Shown here in pieces: positions 7,163 through 14,017 of a stretch of 16,356 bases of DNA (position 1 is the stretch's first letter; each line of letters starts with the position of its first letter). The notes under the pieces were generated by a model, which worked only from the letters and a program-made list of their open reading frames with translations, was not told where the DNA came from and searched no databases. Source of the DNA: a bacterium (GTDB lineage: Bacteria > Cyanobacteriota > Vampirovibrionia > Gastranaerophilales > UBA9971); contig JBAWVS010000056.1 of the NCBI GenBank assembly GCA_037147175.1, forward strand, positions 1 through 16,356, given 5' to 3'. A program made the position numbers and the translations under genes.

Positions 7163-8118
7163 TTTTCTGCCTCCAATTCTGTTTTGTATCCTGAACTTCT
7201 GTCGATGGTGTGCTTTGCACTCTTGATGTGATATTTTCCGCTTAATTTATAAAATCCTTTAATTTCGATATTTAACCCTGCAACAAGATGCGGATTTCCC
7301 ATCAAAGTGATTGTTCCTTCAAGAGAGGAGTTTTTATTCATTGCTGCCGTTGCTTTTAAAATTGCCTGTTCTTTATTTTCGCAGCGGGTGTTAAGTTTTA
7401 AAGTGTCTGCCCTTGCTGAATTACCTTGTATATTTGATGTAACTGTTTTTTTACTTTTCGGATCGTGGTAGGACACTTCACAGGATTTATACTGGTCGTG
7501 AGTTTTGTCTTTGAAGTTGTATGAAATAATGTCTTTTCTGTTGATGATTAGAGCCGGCGATTGGCTTTTTAGCTTTGCAATTTCATAAAATGTCAGTTTA
7601 TTGTCGGACACTTTAAAAATATATCCGTATTCTTCTGCTAAATTTTTAAGAAACTCCAAGTCCCGCTTGTTATTTTGTGTAATTCTTTTGATTTTAATAT
7701 CTTTAACATTGCCGACAAGTTTTAAGTTATGTTTATTTGCAATTTCCTGACCAATTTGCAACAGCGTTTTATTCTCATAAGCAACAGAGTTATTTTGCCG
7801 TAATGCTTTTTTGATATTAGCTGCAAGTGCTTTTAAATTTATAGTGTCAGGCGGAGCAGAAAATTCCATCTCGTCAATTTCAAAACTTCCGCAGTTTAGA
7901 AGTTTTTCATTTTCATAACCAATATTTAATTTTAAAGTGTCGCCTTTAACCGGATACCAACTTGATTTCCAAAGATGCTCTTTGTCTTCCAGCTGAATTT
8001 CCACTTCATCGCTTTGCCCATGTTCAAAATCGGAATAAGTAACAGACAAAACACTTGGTGCAATGCTTGCTGTAATGTCTTTATTCTCATATTCGATTTT
8101 AAATACAGGTTTTAGCAT
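7156..8118 (-). CDS. D: Baseplate hub protein gpD (late control D family)
   Basis: A 320-residue protein of the phage late control gpD family (P2 gpD about 387), the gp27-like hub ring that joins tube and spike. Features are MLKPVFKIEYENKDITASI at the N-terminus, SVTYSDFEHGQSDEVEIQLE near residues 25-44, LKLNIGYENE near 62-71, and the family segment NNKRDLEFLKNLAEEYGYIF near residues 149-168. The C-terminal SGKYHIKSAKHTIDRSSGY is also typical. Despite the family name it is structural; the regulatory label is historical. The ATG at 8118 has GGAG seven bases upstream. Its position between X and V is the common order in non-P2 relatives, whereas D ends the tail block in P2. Confidence 0.92.
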   Translation of the reverse strand: MLKPVFKIEYENKDITASIAPSVLSVTYSDFEHGQSDEVEIQLEDKEHLWKSSWYPVKGDTLKLNIGYENEKLLNCGSFEIDEMEFSAPPDTINLKALAANIKKALRQNNSVAYENKTLLQIGQEIANKHNLKLVGNVKDIKIKRITQNNKRDLEFLKNLAEEYGYIFKVSDNKLTFYEIAKLKSQSPALIINRKDIISYNFKDKTHDQYKSCEVSYHDPKSKKTVTSNIQGNSARADTLKLNTRCENKEQAILKATAAMNKNSSLEGTITLMGNPHLVAGLNIEIKGFYKLSGKYHIKSAKHTIDRSSGYKTELEAEKC

Positions 8119-8337
8119 TTAATTTCTCCAAGGCGGTAATTCGAACTGAATCTGATTATTGTCATCTATTACAGGGATTTTTAACTTTAATCCTGACGGT
8201 AAGATTGGTGTGATTGGTATTTCGGGATTTTCAGTGATTATTCCTTCATAAAGGGTTGCATCTGAGTAAAAGTCATAAGCGATCAAATCCCAGCGGTCGC
8301 CGTCTTTTGTGATGTATTCGTAAAACTCTTGAGGCAT
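8119..8337 (-). CDS. X: Tail protein X (LysM-like)
   Basis: A 72-residue protein of the tail protein X family (P2 gpX about 67). It has the compact LysM-like pattern: YITKDGDRWDLIAYDFYSDA near residues 8-27, then YEGIITENPEI and LPSGLKLKIP, ending with the usual proline-tryptophan tail (LPPWRN). In related phages the protein is needed for tail completion and probably binds near the tube end or baseplate. It lies one base after the gpU stop and directly before gpD, a conserved neighbourhood. A GAGG-like ribosome site is not obvious, so expression may depend on coupling to gpU. Confidence 0.9.
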   Translation of the reverse strand: MPQEFYEYITKDGDRWDLIAYDFYSDATLYEGIITENPEIPITPILPSGLKLKIPVIDDNNQIQFELPPWRN

Positions 8338-8338
8338 C

Positions 8339-8833
8339 TTATTCCTGCCTTACTATTTGCTTGGGTGTTTTACTTTGGGACAAAGTTTTTTGAGAAGATT
8401 TTTTGTCATCTTTTTTCTTTGCTGTTTGTTTTTTGGATTTCTTTTTAACTTTTAAATATTCTGTAAACCATTCTCTAAGTTTGATTTCAGCTTCTATCGA
8501 GATTAAATTTCCTGTTTTATCCGTCTGTTGAGTGGTTGAAGTTATTTCCTCGATGACGTATTTGCCCAGATATTTACCGTTGCCAAGAATAAACGGCATT
8601 TCTTCATGTAATCTTGCAGCATCCTTAATTTTTTTAATTTCCGTTTCAGGAACACAAAATGAAGAGTGAAAATTTAGTTTTATTGTCAGGGTATCAAGTT
8701 CATCGCCCATAAATTGAAGCTTCGGTTTAGATTCGATAGTCTGATGCTCAACGAAATTGTGCTTTTGCGTTTCTTCAATTCCGTTAAAGTAAGTTATCAG
8801 GTTAAATTGAATATTTCCCAGCTGTGCAAACAT
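8339..8833 (-). CDS. U: Tail completion / terminator protein gpU with Lys-rich tail
   Basis: A 164-residue protein of the P2 gpU family (about 159 in P2), which acts at the tail end in sheath and tube completion. The core runs to about residue 128: MFAQLGNIQFNLITYFNGIE, a histidine-containing segment, then PKLQFMGDELDTLTIKLNFH near residues 37-56, and GKYLGKYVIEEITST near 86-100. From about residue 130 the sequence turns into a Lys/Gln/Ser-rich, presumably disordered tail (KKKSKKQTAKKKDDKKSSQK), which is longer and more basic than I expect for this family. The ATG shares one base with the tape-measure stop (TGATG), so it is probably translated by coupling. Confidence 0.88.
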   Translation of the reverse strand: MFAQLGNIQFNLITYFNGIEETQKHNFVEHQTIESKPKLQFMGDELDTLTIKLNFHSSFCVPETEIKKIKDAARLHEEMPFILGNGKYLGKYVIEEITSTTQQTDKTGNLISIEAEIKLREWFTEYLKVKKKSKKQTAKKKDDKKSSQKTLSQSKTPKQIVRQE

Positions 8834-11103
8834 CAGTATGCTAACCTCATATTTCTTTGTTTTTCGGCTTTTACAATTTTTAAAACTTCGTCTTTATGTT
8901 GTTTCAACATCTGAAGGAAGTCTTCTTTATCCTGCGGTGATGCTCCGTTAATTGAAACAATCGGATTATAGTGAATTGAAACTGCTCCGCCTGAGTTTCC
9001 CTGTCTTGAATTCCCCATTGATATCGGATTGGATTTGAAAGAAAGTGCTTTATTCATTGCAGATATTAGAGGAGCAGGTTTTAAAGTTGCGGCGATTGTT
9101 TCTATGAGTTTTATTTTATGCAAATCTTTAAGAGGTCCCATTTTTGCCGGCGAGTGCGGGAGATGATCTCGTATAATTTGTGCGTGTTTGCCTATTGCTT
9201 TTTGGGTTTGACCTGTTTTTGACAATAATCCGAAGGATAGAAAGTCAGCGACTTTTGCTCCGAGTTGAAACATTTTTTTTATTAAATCAGTTATTTTAAG
9301 AATAATTTGTGCCAGAACTTTACCGAATTTAACTCCCATTTTTTCTGCCGCACCTCCTGTATCTTCAACAGGTTTAATCAAATTTTTAAACCAGTTATAA
9401 ACAGCTTTTAACGGTGCAAGTATTGGTGTAAAGGCTTTGGCAAGGGAAATAAAAACTGGTTGGAGCGGCAAGAGTCCTTCTTTTAATCCTTTAAATACAC
9501 CTCTGAAAAATCCTGTAATAGGTTTCCAGTATTTGTAAATAAGGAAAGCGACTGCTGCAAATGCCGCTCCAATCCAGAAAATAGGAGAGGTAAGGATAGT
9601 GAGGGAAAGTAAACGAAACCCGCCTGTTATTCTTTTAAGATCAGCAAGAATACTTGGTTTAAATGAAAATTTTGATAAATCTATGCCGAGTGGATTGCCG
9701 GCTTTTTTCAGGCTTTCTATGATTTTGAAATTATGAGCAGTTGTGTTTAACCCCATAAATTCTAATAATTTTATGTAATTTTGTTTTATTACAGGAGTTA
9801 AATCTCTTGCGACTTTAAGCAGGGTGCCGTAAGTTTTAACAAGATTGCCGATGATAAAAACAACTCCTCCCAATGCTGTCAGCAAAAGTCCTCCTCCTGT
9901 GAGTCCAATAATTGCTGCGAATATTCCTTTTTGAAGAATCGGGTTTTGATTAATTTTTTCAAGGAGGCTGTTGACGTTTTTTAAGGGGTCTGCAAGATTT
10001 GGCAGAACCAATTCCATCATGTTGATTTTTAACTTGCCCCATTGCTCCAGAGTTGTCTTCATCATGTTTTGATAATCACTGTCGACTATACCGTTTGCAG
10101 AAAGTGCAGATTTTTTTATTCGTTCGTATTCTTTAAGATTTTTCATCATTGGTTTTATGAAATTTAAAACCTGCATATCTTGAAATATCTGGGAAACCTT
10201 AAACACATCTCCGCCTGTTGCTCTTTGGATAATATTAAGGACTTCAAGTATCGGGTCTTTGCCTTCTGCTATAGCTTTTAAAAGTTCTGACTTTAAATCT
10301 ATGCCGAACTTTTTACTAAAGTTTTCTATGGTTTGAGGTGCAGTGACTTTCTGCATAAAGTTTTGCAAATTATTTGCAGCTTCTGGAGCGTCTTTTGCTC
10401 CTTTCATTGCAATTTGAAGAGCAGCACCTAGTTGAGCAACAGCAGGAACACCTTTCATCCCGAGCATAGAAGCACTTGCAGTCAGTCCCGGAAACTCACC
10501 AGCCATATCCTTTAATTCAAATCTGCCTTCTTTTCCTGATTGTGCAAGAATATCCATTGTTTTAGAGAGTTCTGATACTGGAACTTTTAAATTGTCTGTT
10601 ACAGAAAATGCAGTTTTTGAAATATCTATTATTGCCGCTTGCTCTGCCGTTGCGGTTTTTCCTATGACATTCATATAATCAAGAGCTTTTGTCGGATCGA
10701 CTCCAGAAGCTACAAGTACGCTTAATCCTTCGATAATGTCAGGTCTGAATTGGTTTGTGTATTTTGAAATTGTCCCAAGGCGTTTATCCATTCCCAAAAG
10801 CTGTTGTTCTGTTAATTGCCCGACATTTCCGAGTTCTCTTAATCTATGCTCCATTTCAAGGGCTTGAGGAATTGCTTCCGTTAATCCCAGAGAATTAGCA
10901 AGTCCGAGACCTCCGACAGTCATTCCTGCTCCGACTCCCATCATTGTTTTTCCGAGGTTTTCCATCGTTTCTGAGGTTTGATGAATTTTTTTCTGAAGTT
11001 TGTCAAATTCTTGATTAGACTCGCTGACAGCATCTTTAATAACCCTTGACATCTTGTCAAAAGCGATAAGGGTTAAAGATACTTTCATCATATTGTCTAA
11101 CAT
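8833..11103 (-). CDS. T: Tail tape measure protein gpT
   Basis: A 756-residue tape measure protein (P2 gpT about 815). It scaffolds tube assembly, sets tail length and is ejected with the DNA. Residues 1-60 are helical. Residues about 80-330 form the conserved tape-measure domain (family TIGR01760-like), with LVASGVDPTKALDYM and GEFPGLTASASMLGMKGV. Two hydrophobic segments follow, near residues 393-422 and 500-524, typical of tape measures and perhaps membrane-inserting. The C-terminal region has RDHLPHSPAKMGPLKDLHKI near residues 646-664 and a terminal helix ending NMRLAY, both usual in the Mu/P2 group. Using about 1.5 angstrom per residue, the tail would be about 115 nm long; this is an estimate. 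The ATG at 11103 overlaps the end of the E' frame. Confidence 0.95.
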   Translation of the reverse strand: MLDNMMKVSLTLIAFDKMSRVIKDAVSESNQEFDKLQKKIHQTSETMENLGKTMMGVGAGMTVGGLGLANSLGLTEAIPQALEMEHRLRELGNVGQLTEQQLLGMDKRLGTISKYTNQFRPDIIEGLSVLVASGVDPTKALDYMNVIGKTATAEQAAIIDISKTAFSVTDNLKVPVSELSKTMDILAQSGKEGRFELKDMAGEFPGLTASASMLGMKGVPAVAQLGAALQIAMKGAKDAPEAANNLQNFMQKVTAPQTIENFSKKFGIDLKSELLKAIAEGKDPILEVLNIIQRATGGDVFKVSQIFQDMQVLNFIKPMMKNLKEYERIKKSALSANGIVDSDYQNMMKTTLEQWGKLKINMMELVLPNLADPLKNVNSLLEKINQNPILQKGIFAAIIGLTGGGLLLTALGGVVFIIGNLVKTYGTLLKVARDLTPVIKQNYIKLLEFMGLNTTAHNFKIIESLKKAGNPLGIDLSKFSFKPSILADLKRITGGFRLLSLTILTSPIFWIGAAFAAVAFLIYKYWKPITGFFRGVFKGLKEGLLPLQPVFISLAKAFTPILAPLKAVYNWFKNLIKPVEDTGGAAEKMGVKFGKVLAQIILKITDLIKKMFQLGAKVADFLSFGLLSKTGQTQKAIGKHAQIIRDHLPHSPAKMGPLKDLHKIKLIETIAATLKPAPLISAMNKALSFKSNPISMGNSRQGNSGGAVSIHYNPIVSINGASPQDKEDFLQMLKQHKDEVLKIVKAEKQRNMRLAY

Positions 11104-11258
11104 AGTTCTTCAAGTTCCTCGGTTGTTGATTGCTTGTACTTAATTGCTTCTTGAACCCAAAATTCAAGCTCGGAGAGTTCCATTTGCTTTATTTCGCTGT
11201 ATTGCCATCCTGTGGTTTTGGCGAGGTGGATGATGCATTCTGCTGTAACGACTGAAAC
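11097..11258 (-). CDS. E': GpE' : -1 frameshift extension of the tail assembly chaperone
   Basis: Directly after gene E, in the -1 frame relative to it, runs an open frame of 53 codons that ends with TAG at 11099-11097, seven bases inside the tape-measure gene. It has no credible start of its own. The encoded stretch includes AECIIHLAKTTGWQYSEIKQ followed by MELSELEFWVQEAIKYKQ. This matches the GpE-like (P2 E') pattern of a tryptophan, then M-x-L-x-EL-x-x-W-x-x-x-A. In P2 and many other phages the chaperone pair before the tape measure is made by programmed -1 frameshifting, giving a small amount of E-E' fusion that loads the tape measure. Here the fusion would be about 127 residues if the shift occurs at residue 74 of E. 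The frame and motif are seen; the shift itself is inferred. Confidence 0.75.
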   Translation of the reverse strand, partial: VSVVTAECIIHLAKTTGWQYSEIKQMELSELEFWVQEAIKYKQSTTEELEELC

Positions 11259-11479
11259 TTCCCCGACATTTCTGCCTGCAAAGTAAGCACATCTTCAAGT
11301 GACATTTCTAATAGGTCTTCATAAATTACAGTTTCACCGTCTATTTCAGTAATTTCTGCAATAAGTGCATAGAGAATTTCTTCAGGCGTTTTAGCTTTTC
11401 TCTGTGCGTTTAAAAGGTCTCTTCCTTTGCCGTCTTTGAATACGGCTGTTTTTCCGCCGGGTAATAAGATTTGTTTCAT
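11189..11479 (-). CDS. E: Tail assembly chaperone gpE
   Basis: A 96-residue protein at the conserved chaperone position between tube and tape measure (P2 gpE about 91). It opens MKQILLPGGKTAVFKDGKGR, followed by DLLNAQRKAKTPEEILYALI, matching tail assembly chaperones of the Mu gp41 / P2 gpE type, in which the early part reads like 'L..Gk.v.......ga.l..a...a..'. The C-terminal 20 residues (Gln, Ser, Thr, Pro-rich) look like the non-conserved tail expected after the frameshift point. The ATG at 11479 has AAGG nine bases upstream. It is separated from its usual upstream neighbour, the tube gene, by a 560-base region holding a plus-strand cassette. Confidence 0.85.
   Translation of the reverse strand: MKQILLPGGKTAVFKDGKGRDLLNAQRKAKTPEEILYALIAEITEIDGETVIYEDLLEMSLEDVLTLQAEMSGKFQSLQQNASSTSPKPQDGNTAK
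11258..11264 (-). other. Candidate -1 ribosomal frameshift site (GGGGAAG)
   Basis: On the minus strand gene E reads TCG GGG AAG TTT at codons 72-75. The run GGGGAAG allows the P-site tRNA to re-pair perfectly after a -1 slip (GGG to GGG) and the A-site tRNA to re-pair at two positions (AAG to GAA). It is related to but not identical with the lambda G/T slip site GGGAAAG. It is the best candidate in the overlap of the two frames; a different slip point is possible. Confidence 0.4.
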
Positions 11480-11481
11480 GA

Positions 11482-11510
11482 TTGCTACCTTTCTTGAATT
11501 AAGATATTAT
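11482..11510 (+). promoter_or_regulatory. Predicted sigma70-type promoter of the plus-strand cassette
   Basis: TTGCTA at 11482-11487 (four of six matches to TTGACA) and TATTAT at 11505-11510 (five of six matches to TATAAT) are separated by exactly 17 bases. Transcription would start near 11517, about 24 bases before the ATG at 11541. It overlaps the leader of gene E, which runs the other way. AT-rich DNA gives such matches easily, so this is a moderate call. Confidence 0.45.
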
Positions 11511-11540
11511 TGAGTTGTAAGTGTGGGGGAGAGTGTATAG

Positions 11541-11750
11541 ATGTTGGATTTTAAAGATACTTGCGAGTTGGTAAATTTGATTTCTGAAGTGTCTAAAGGC
11601 GTTGACAAAAGAGCCGTTGCATACGAAAACAGCGAATTAATGAATAAAATTTTTAAATTTACGAGAACCGTTGATCAGAAAGAAAAAGCCTACAGGCATA
11701 TTCTTGATTTTATTTCTGACTATTGGGAATATATGGCTGATAGAGGTTAG
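11541..11750 (+). CDS. Unknown 69-residue protein, first gene of moron-like cassette
   Basis: A 69-residue, mostly helical acidic/basic protein that I do not recognise. It has no signal peptide, membrane segment, Cys cluster or toxin motif; in particular the RelE/HigB pattern around a conserved 'G..R..Y..' is absent. Visible pieces are VNLISEVSKGVDKRAVAYEN, IFKFTRTVDQKEKAYRHILD and a tail FISDYWEYMADRG. The ATG has GGAG at 11528-11531, nine bases upstream, and a predicted promoter before that. It runs opposite to all structural genes, and the minus strand holds no long open frame here, so it is a real gene rather than a shadow. It is followed after two bases by a HigA/COG3636-like gene, so the two are probably co-translated. 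It could be a non-canonical toxin, an exclusion factor or a regulator partner; the sequence does not decide. Confidence 0.7.
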   Translation: MLDFKDTCELVNLISEVSKGVDKRAVAYENSELMNKIFKFTRTVDQKEKAYRHILDFISDYWEYMADRG

Positions 11751-11752
11751 TT

Positions 11753-12043
11753 ATGCACGATTTTTTAAGCGATTCTTTAAAAAGAGCTGGTAGAAGAGAT
11801 TCGATACGTCCATTTTTATCCTCGCTTAAGCACTTGATTGAAAATGAAACTTTTGTCGATGCTCAAGAGAGATTGATTGAAATCATAGAGAAAACAGGTT
11901 TTAGTAAAGAATATTTATACGATATTTTGGATTATAAAGTTGAACCGAGTTTTCATGAGATTTCAAAAATATTGATGGCACTTGATTATAAGTTGATGGT
12001 TCAGCCGATTATAATGCCATCTAATTCGAAAAAACAGCTTTAA
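11753..12043 (+). CDS. HTH antidote-like protein (HigA / COG3636 'DNA-binding prophage protein' type)
   Basis: A 96-residue protein whose core, residues about 36-85, fits the addiction-module antidote family (COG3636, HI1420-like). The fit covers AQERLIEIIEKTGFSKEYLY near residues 37-56, where a helix-turn-helix is expected, then EPSFHEISKILMALDYKLMV near 64-83. The family consensus reads like 'G.sre.LY..Ls....PsF.ti.kil.ALG.kL.v.p'. Its role would be to bind DNA and, in known systems, to neutralise or repress a partner encoded next to it. Translation is probably coupled to the upstream gene: GAGG lies within the last codons of that gene, six bases before the ATG. The stop TAA shares the tetramer TTAA with the stop of the convergent tube gene. 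The family call is by pattern only, and the turn after the first helix deviates from strong HTH sequences. Confidence 0.65.
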   Translation: MHDFLSDSLKRAGRRDSIRPFLSSLKHLIENETFVDAQERLIEIIEKTGFSKEYLYDILDYKVEPSFHEISKILMALDYKLMVQPIIMPSNSKKQL

Positions 12044-12561
12044 GCACCGATGTTATTTCTGTAAGTTTCAAGAATATCGACCCCTTCTACTTTGTAGATG
12101 TTCTCCAGAACATCAATTTCAAATATTTCTTCACCTCCTACTATTAATTTTGCGTAATTAACACTCATAGTTGTTTCGTATTCGGCATTATCCTGCGGCT
12201 TAAAGTTTCCCAGAGGAAATTCTTTAAAAGTACCCATTAAATATGCTACTGCAGGAACTTCTGCTAATTTGCCCATACTGTTGTAAGTTTCTAAACTTGC
12301 CCTTGCTTGAACCTGAACTGCTTTAAAAGGATTTGCCGCTTTTTTCAGGACTTCTGTATAAAGAGCGTTCCATTTGATTTTGCATTCCAGCTTGTCTATG
12401 CCTGCAAAAAATTCAGCCGAGCCAACCATACCGAGTGCTTTATGCTCCGCCATTTTGTGTTTTATTTGCGGAAGCTGGATTTCTTCTGCCCTGCCAAGTA
12501 AATTATTGCCATCCATGTAGATGTTTGCGTTTGTTAATCGGTTAATTTTGATTTTTGACAT
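12040..12561 (-). CDS. FII: Major tail tube protein FII
   Basis: A 173-residue protein matching the P2 tail tube family (FII, about 172 residues). Typical segments are the N-terminal KINRLTNANIYMDGNNLLGR and AEEIQLPQIKHKMAEHKALG, then GMVGSAEFFAGIDKLECKIK near residues 44-63, and the C-terminal IYKVEGVDILETYRNNIG. It polymerises into the inner tube through which DNA passes and around which the sheath contracts. The ATG at 12561 has GAGG nine bases upstream and overlaps the small Cys-rich gene by 28 bases. Its stop overlaps the stop of the convergent plus-strand gene at the shared TTAA, so there is no room for a terminator between them. Confidence 0.94.
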   Translation of the reverse strand: MSKIKINRLTNANIYMDGNNLLGRAEEIQLPQIKHKMAEHKALGMVGSAEFFAGIDKLECKIKWNALYTEVLKKAANPFKAVQVQARASLETYNSMGKLAEVPAVAYLMGTFKEFPLGNFKPQDNAEYETTMSVNYAKLIVGGEEIFEIDVLENIYKVEGVDILETYRNNIGA

Positions 12562-12749
12562 TGTTTATTACCTCTTTTTTTATGCAATCTGCAATAGTCA
12601 ATTCTTATACTTTCAGACCTCAAAGCCGTTACATTATCTTTTAGAGTGTGTATTAAGGGACATCTGGTTTTTCTTGTACAATCCAGACAAAGGTCTAAAT
12701 CCTCCAAGACTACATAAAATGAACCGTTTCCGTTAAATTTAACTCTCAT
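12534..12749 (-). CDS. Small Cys-rich protein between sheath and tube
   Basis: A 71-residue protein that I cannot name. Five cysteines (21, 24, 30, 53, 64) include the cluster CLDCTRKTRC, then DYCRLH, so four Cys could bind zinc or an Fe-S cluster. The C-terminus is basic (HKKRGNKQCQKSKLTD). The ATG overlaps the sheath stop (ATGA), with AAGG about eleven bases upstream, and the gene overlaps the tube gene by 28 bases, which supports translation within the late operon. P2 has nothing between FI and FII. Mu Com, another small zinc-binding phage protein, is translational rather than structural and shows no clear similarity beyond Cys content. It may be a small regulator or assembly factor; that is open. 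A plus-strand frame over the same bases lacks such support. Confidence 0.6.
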   Translation of the reverse strand: MRVKFNGNGSFYVVLEDLDLCLDCTRKTRCPLIHTLKDNVTALRSESIRIDYCRLHKKRGNKQCQKSKLTD

Positions 12750-13972
12750 TGCCCTAAATTCCTTAGTAATTCAATATTTATAAAGCTTTCGAATGTTATT
12801 CTTTCTGCCGGAGTCGGCGGCATAAATTCAATGTCGAATGTTAAATGTCCGTTTGCTATTTCTGTTGGGGAGTTTTTTGCAGAATTAAATTTACATTTGC
12901 CGTCTATCAAAGCTCCTCTTCCGATAAGCGTGCGAATAAAGGCATTAACGCTCTCGCAAATTGAATCGATAAGTCCGTTGTCTATCGGGTAATCAATAAA
13001 TTGCAGCATCGAATATTCGACACTTTCGTGGATAATGTCTGCCGTTCTTCTGATATTGATAAAATTAGTCGGGTCAGTATTTGTCGGATAAGCGGAGCTT
13101 CTATTTCCCCAAGTTCTAAAGCCTGAACCGAAAGAATTAAAGACTGTTAAGATTCCGGCTTCGTTTAAAAGATTAACTTCTGAGGTAGAATCGTTAATCA
13201 TAGAAGTCAGATTTCTTTCAACACCGATAATTCCTTTGATTTCAGTATTTGATGGTGACCAGTGATAGCCCTTCTCTATGTCCTTAGCTGCTATAACTCC
13301 AGCAAGCCTTTGGGAGTATGGTTCCAGCTTTGTTGTGTTGCTTGCAGTGTCATGAACTTTTAATTGCGGATAGCATAAAACCAACCTGTCAGAAGAAAAA
13401 TTAAAGTTAATAGTTCCTGATGCACCTCTGCCGGTTATTGCTTGAGATGGTGTTGTTCCGACAGGAGCGTCTATTAATCCTATTGCTCTGATATTTCCGG
13501 CAACCGCATTTATTTCTGTTGCAACTGCTGTATCTTCACAATATTTTGGTACAATAATTGTTTTTGGATAAAATCCAAAAAGTGAATACGAATCTTTAAG
13601 TGCTTTTAAACCTGTGCGTTTGCCTTGAGTTGTTACCGTTCCGATAATATCTGAAGTTTGCACACCGGCAACTGTTTCATGAGTTACAGGATCAAAAACA
13701 TTTACAACAATTACAATTCCTGCACCCTGATCGAAAATTGCATTTAAAGCAGCAGGAATAGTAAATCCGCTGGTCGGTTGTCCGAAATATAAAGCGGCAT
13801 CGGTTTCATTAGTGATTAATACCGGCTGGTTTATTGTTTTGTAATCTGCTGCGACTGTATCAATCGGTGCTGTTCCTACAAGACCGATAACTGCAGTCTT
13901 TACTGTCCTTATAGTGCGAACGCCTTTTTTGATTTCTATTGTTTCGACTCCGTGCAAAAAGTTTGCAGGCAT
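12746..13972 (-). CDS. FI: Tail sheath protein FI
   Basis: A 408-residue contractile sheath protein of the P2 FI type (about 396 residues). The N-terminus LHGVETIEIKKGVRTIRTVK leads directly into TAVIGLVGTAPI, the signature of this family; its first strand donates to the neighbouring subunit in the sheath mesh. The middle has GFYPKTIIVPKYCEDTAVAT near residues 132-151 and GYHWSPSNTEIKGIIGVERN near 236-255. The C-terminal part has RTWGNRSSAYPTNTDPTNFI near 286-305, a RRTADIIHES segment and LLRNLGQ at the end. The ATG at 13972 is preceded by CGGAGG. The stop overlaps the next small gene as ATGA. It contracts to drive the tube through the cell envelope. Confidence 0.95.
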   Translation of the reverse strand: MPANFLHGVETIEIKKGVRTIRTVKTAVIGLVGTAPIDTVAADYKTINQPVLITNETDAALYFGQPTSGFTIPAALNAIFDQGAGIVIVVNVFDPVTHETVAGVQTSDIIGTVTTQGKRTGLKALKDSYSLFGFYPKTIIVPKYCEDTAVATEINAVAGNIRAIGLIDAPVGTTPSQAITGRGASGTINFNFSSDRLVLCYPQLKVHDTASNTTKLEPYSQRLAGVIAAKDIEKGYHWSPSNTEIKGIIGVERNLTSMINDSTSEVNLLNEAGILTVFNSFGSGFRTWGNRSSAYPTNTDPTNFINIRRTADIIHESVEYSMLQFIDYPIDNGLIDSICESVNAFIRTLIGRGALIDGKCKFNSAKNSPTEIANGHLTFDIEFMPPTPAERITFESFINIELLRNLGQ

Positions 13973-14017
13973 AGGTTTTTGCCTCCGTATTTTTAAAAGT
14001 ATTTTATTTTTTGTAAG

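Noticed and set aside
12097-12114. Inverted repeat GATGTTCTCCAGAACATC just after the cassette, possible operator or terminator
   Set aside because: Eight-base arms with a short spacer are expected a few times by chance in this window. It lies within tube-gene codons and has no T-run, so neither a terminator nor an operator is supported.
12307-12736. Plus-strand open frames opposite tube and sheath ends
   Set aside because: They overlap well-supported minus-strand genes, have no ribosome sites or recognisable products, and look like shadows.
4661-13972. Tail genes as an R-type tailocin rather than a phage
   Set aside because: Capsid, cement-like and head-tail joining genes directly precede the tail genes in the same operon, which fits a complete phage particle. 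A decayed prophage cannot be excluded, but no gene in view is broken.
13973-14017. Possible late promoter before the sheath gene
   Set aside because: The 45-base AT-rich gap gives only loose -10-like words without a properly spaced -35, so no promoter is claimed.
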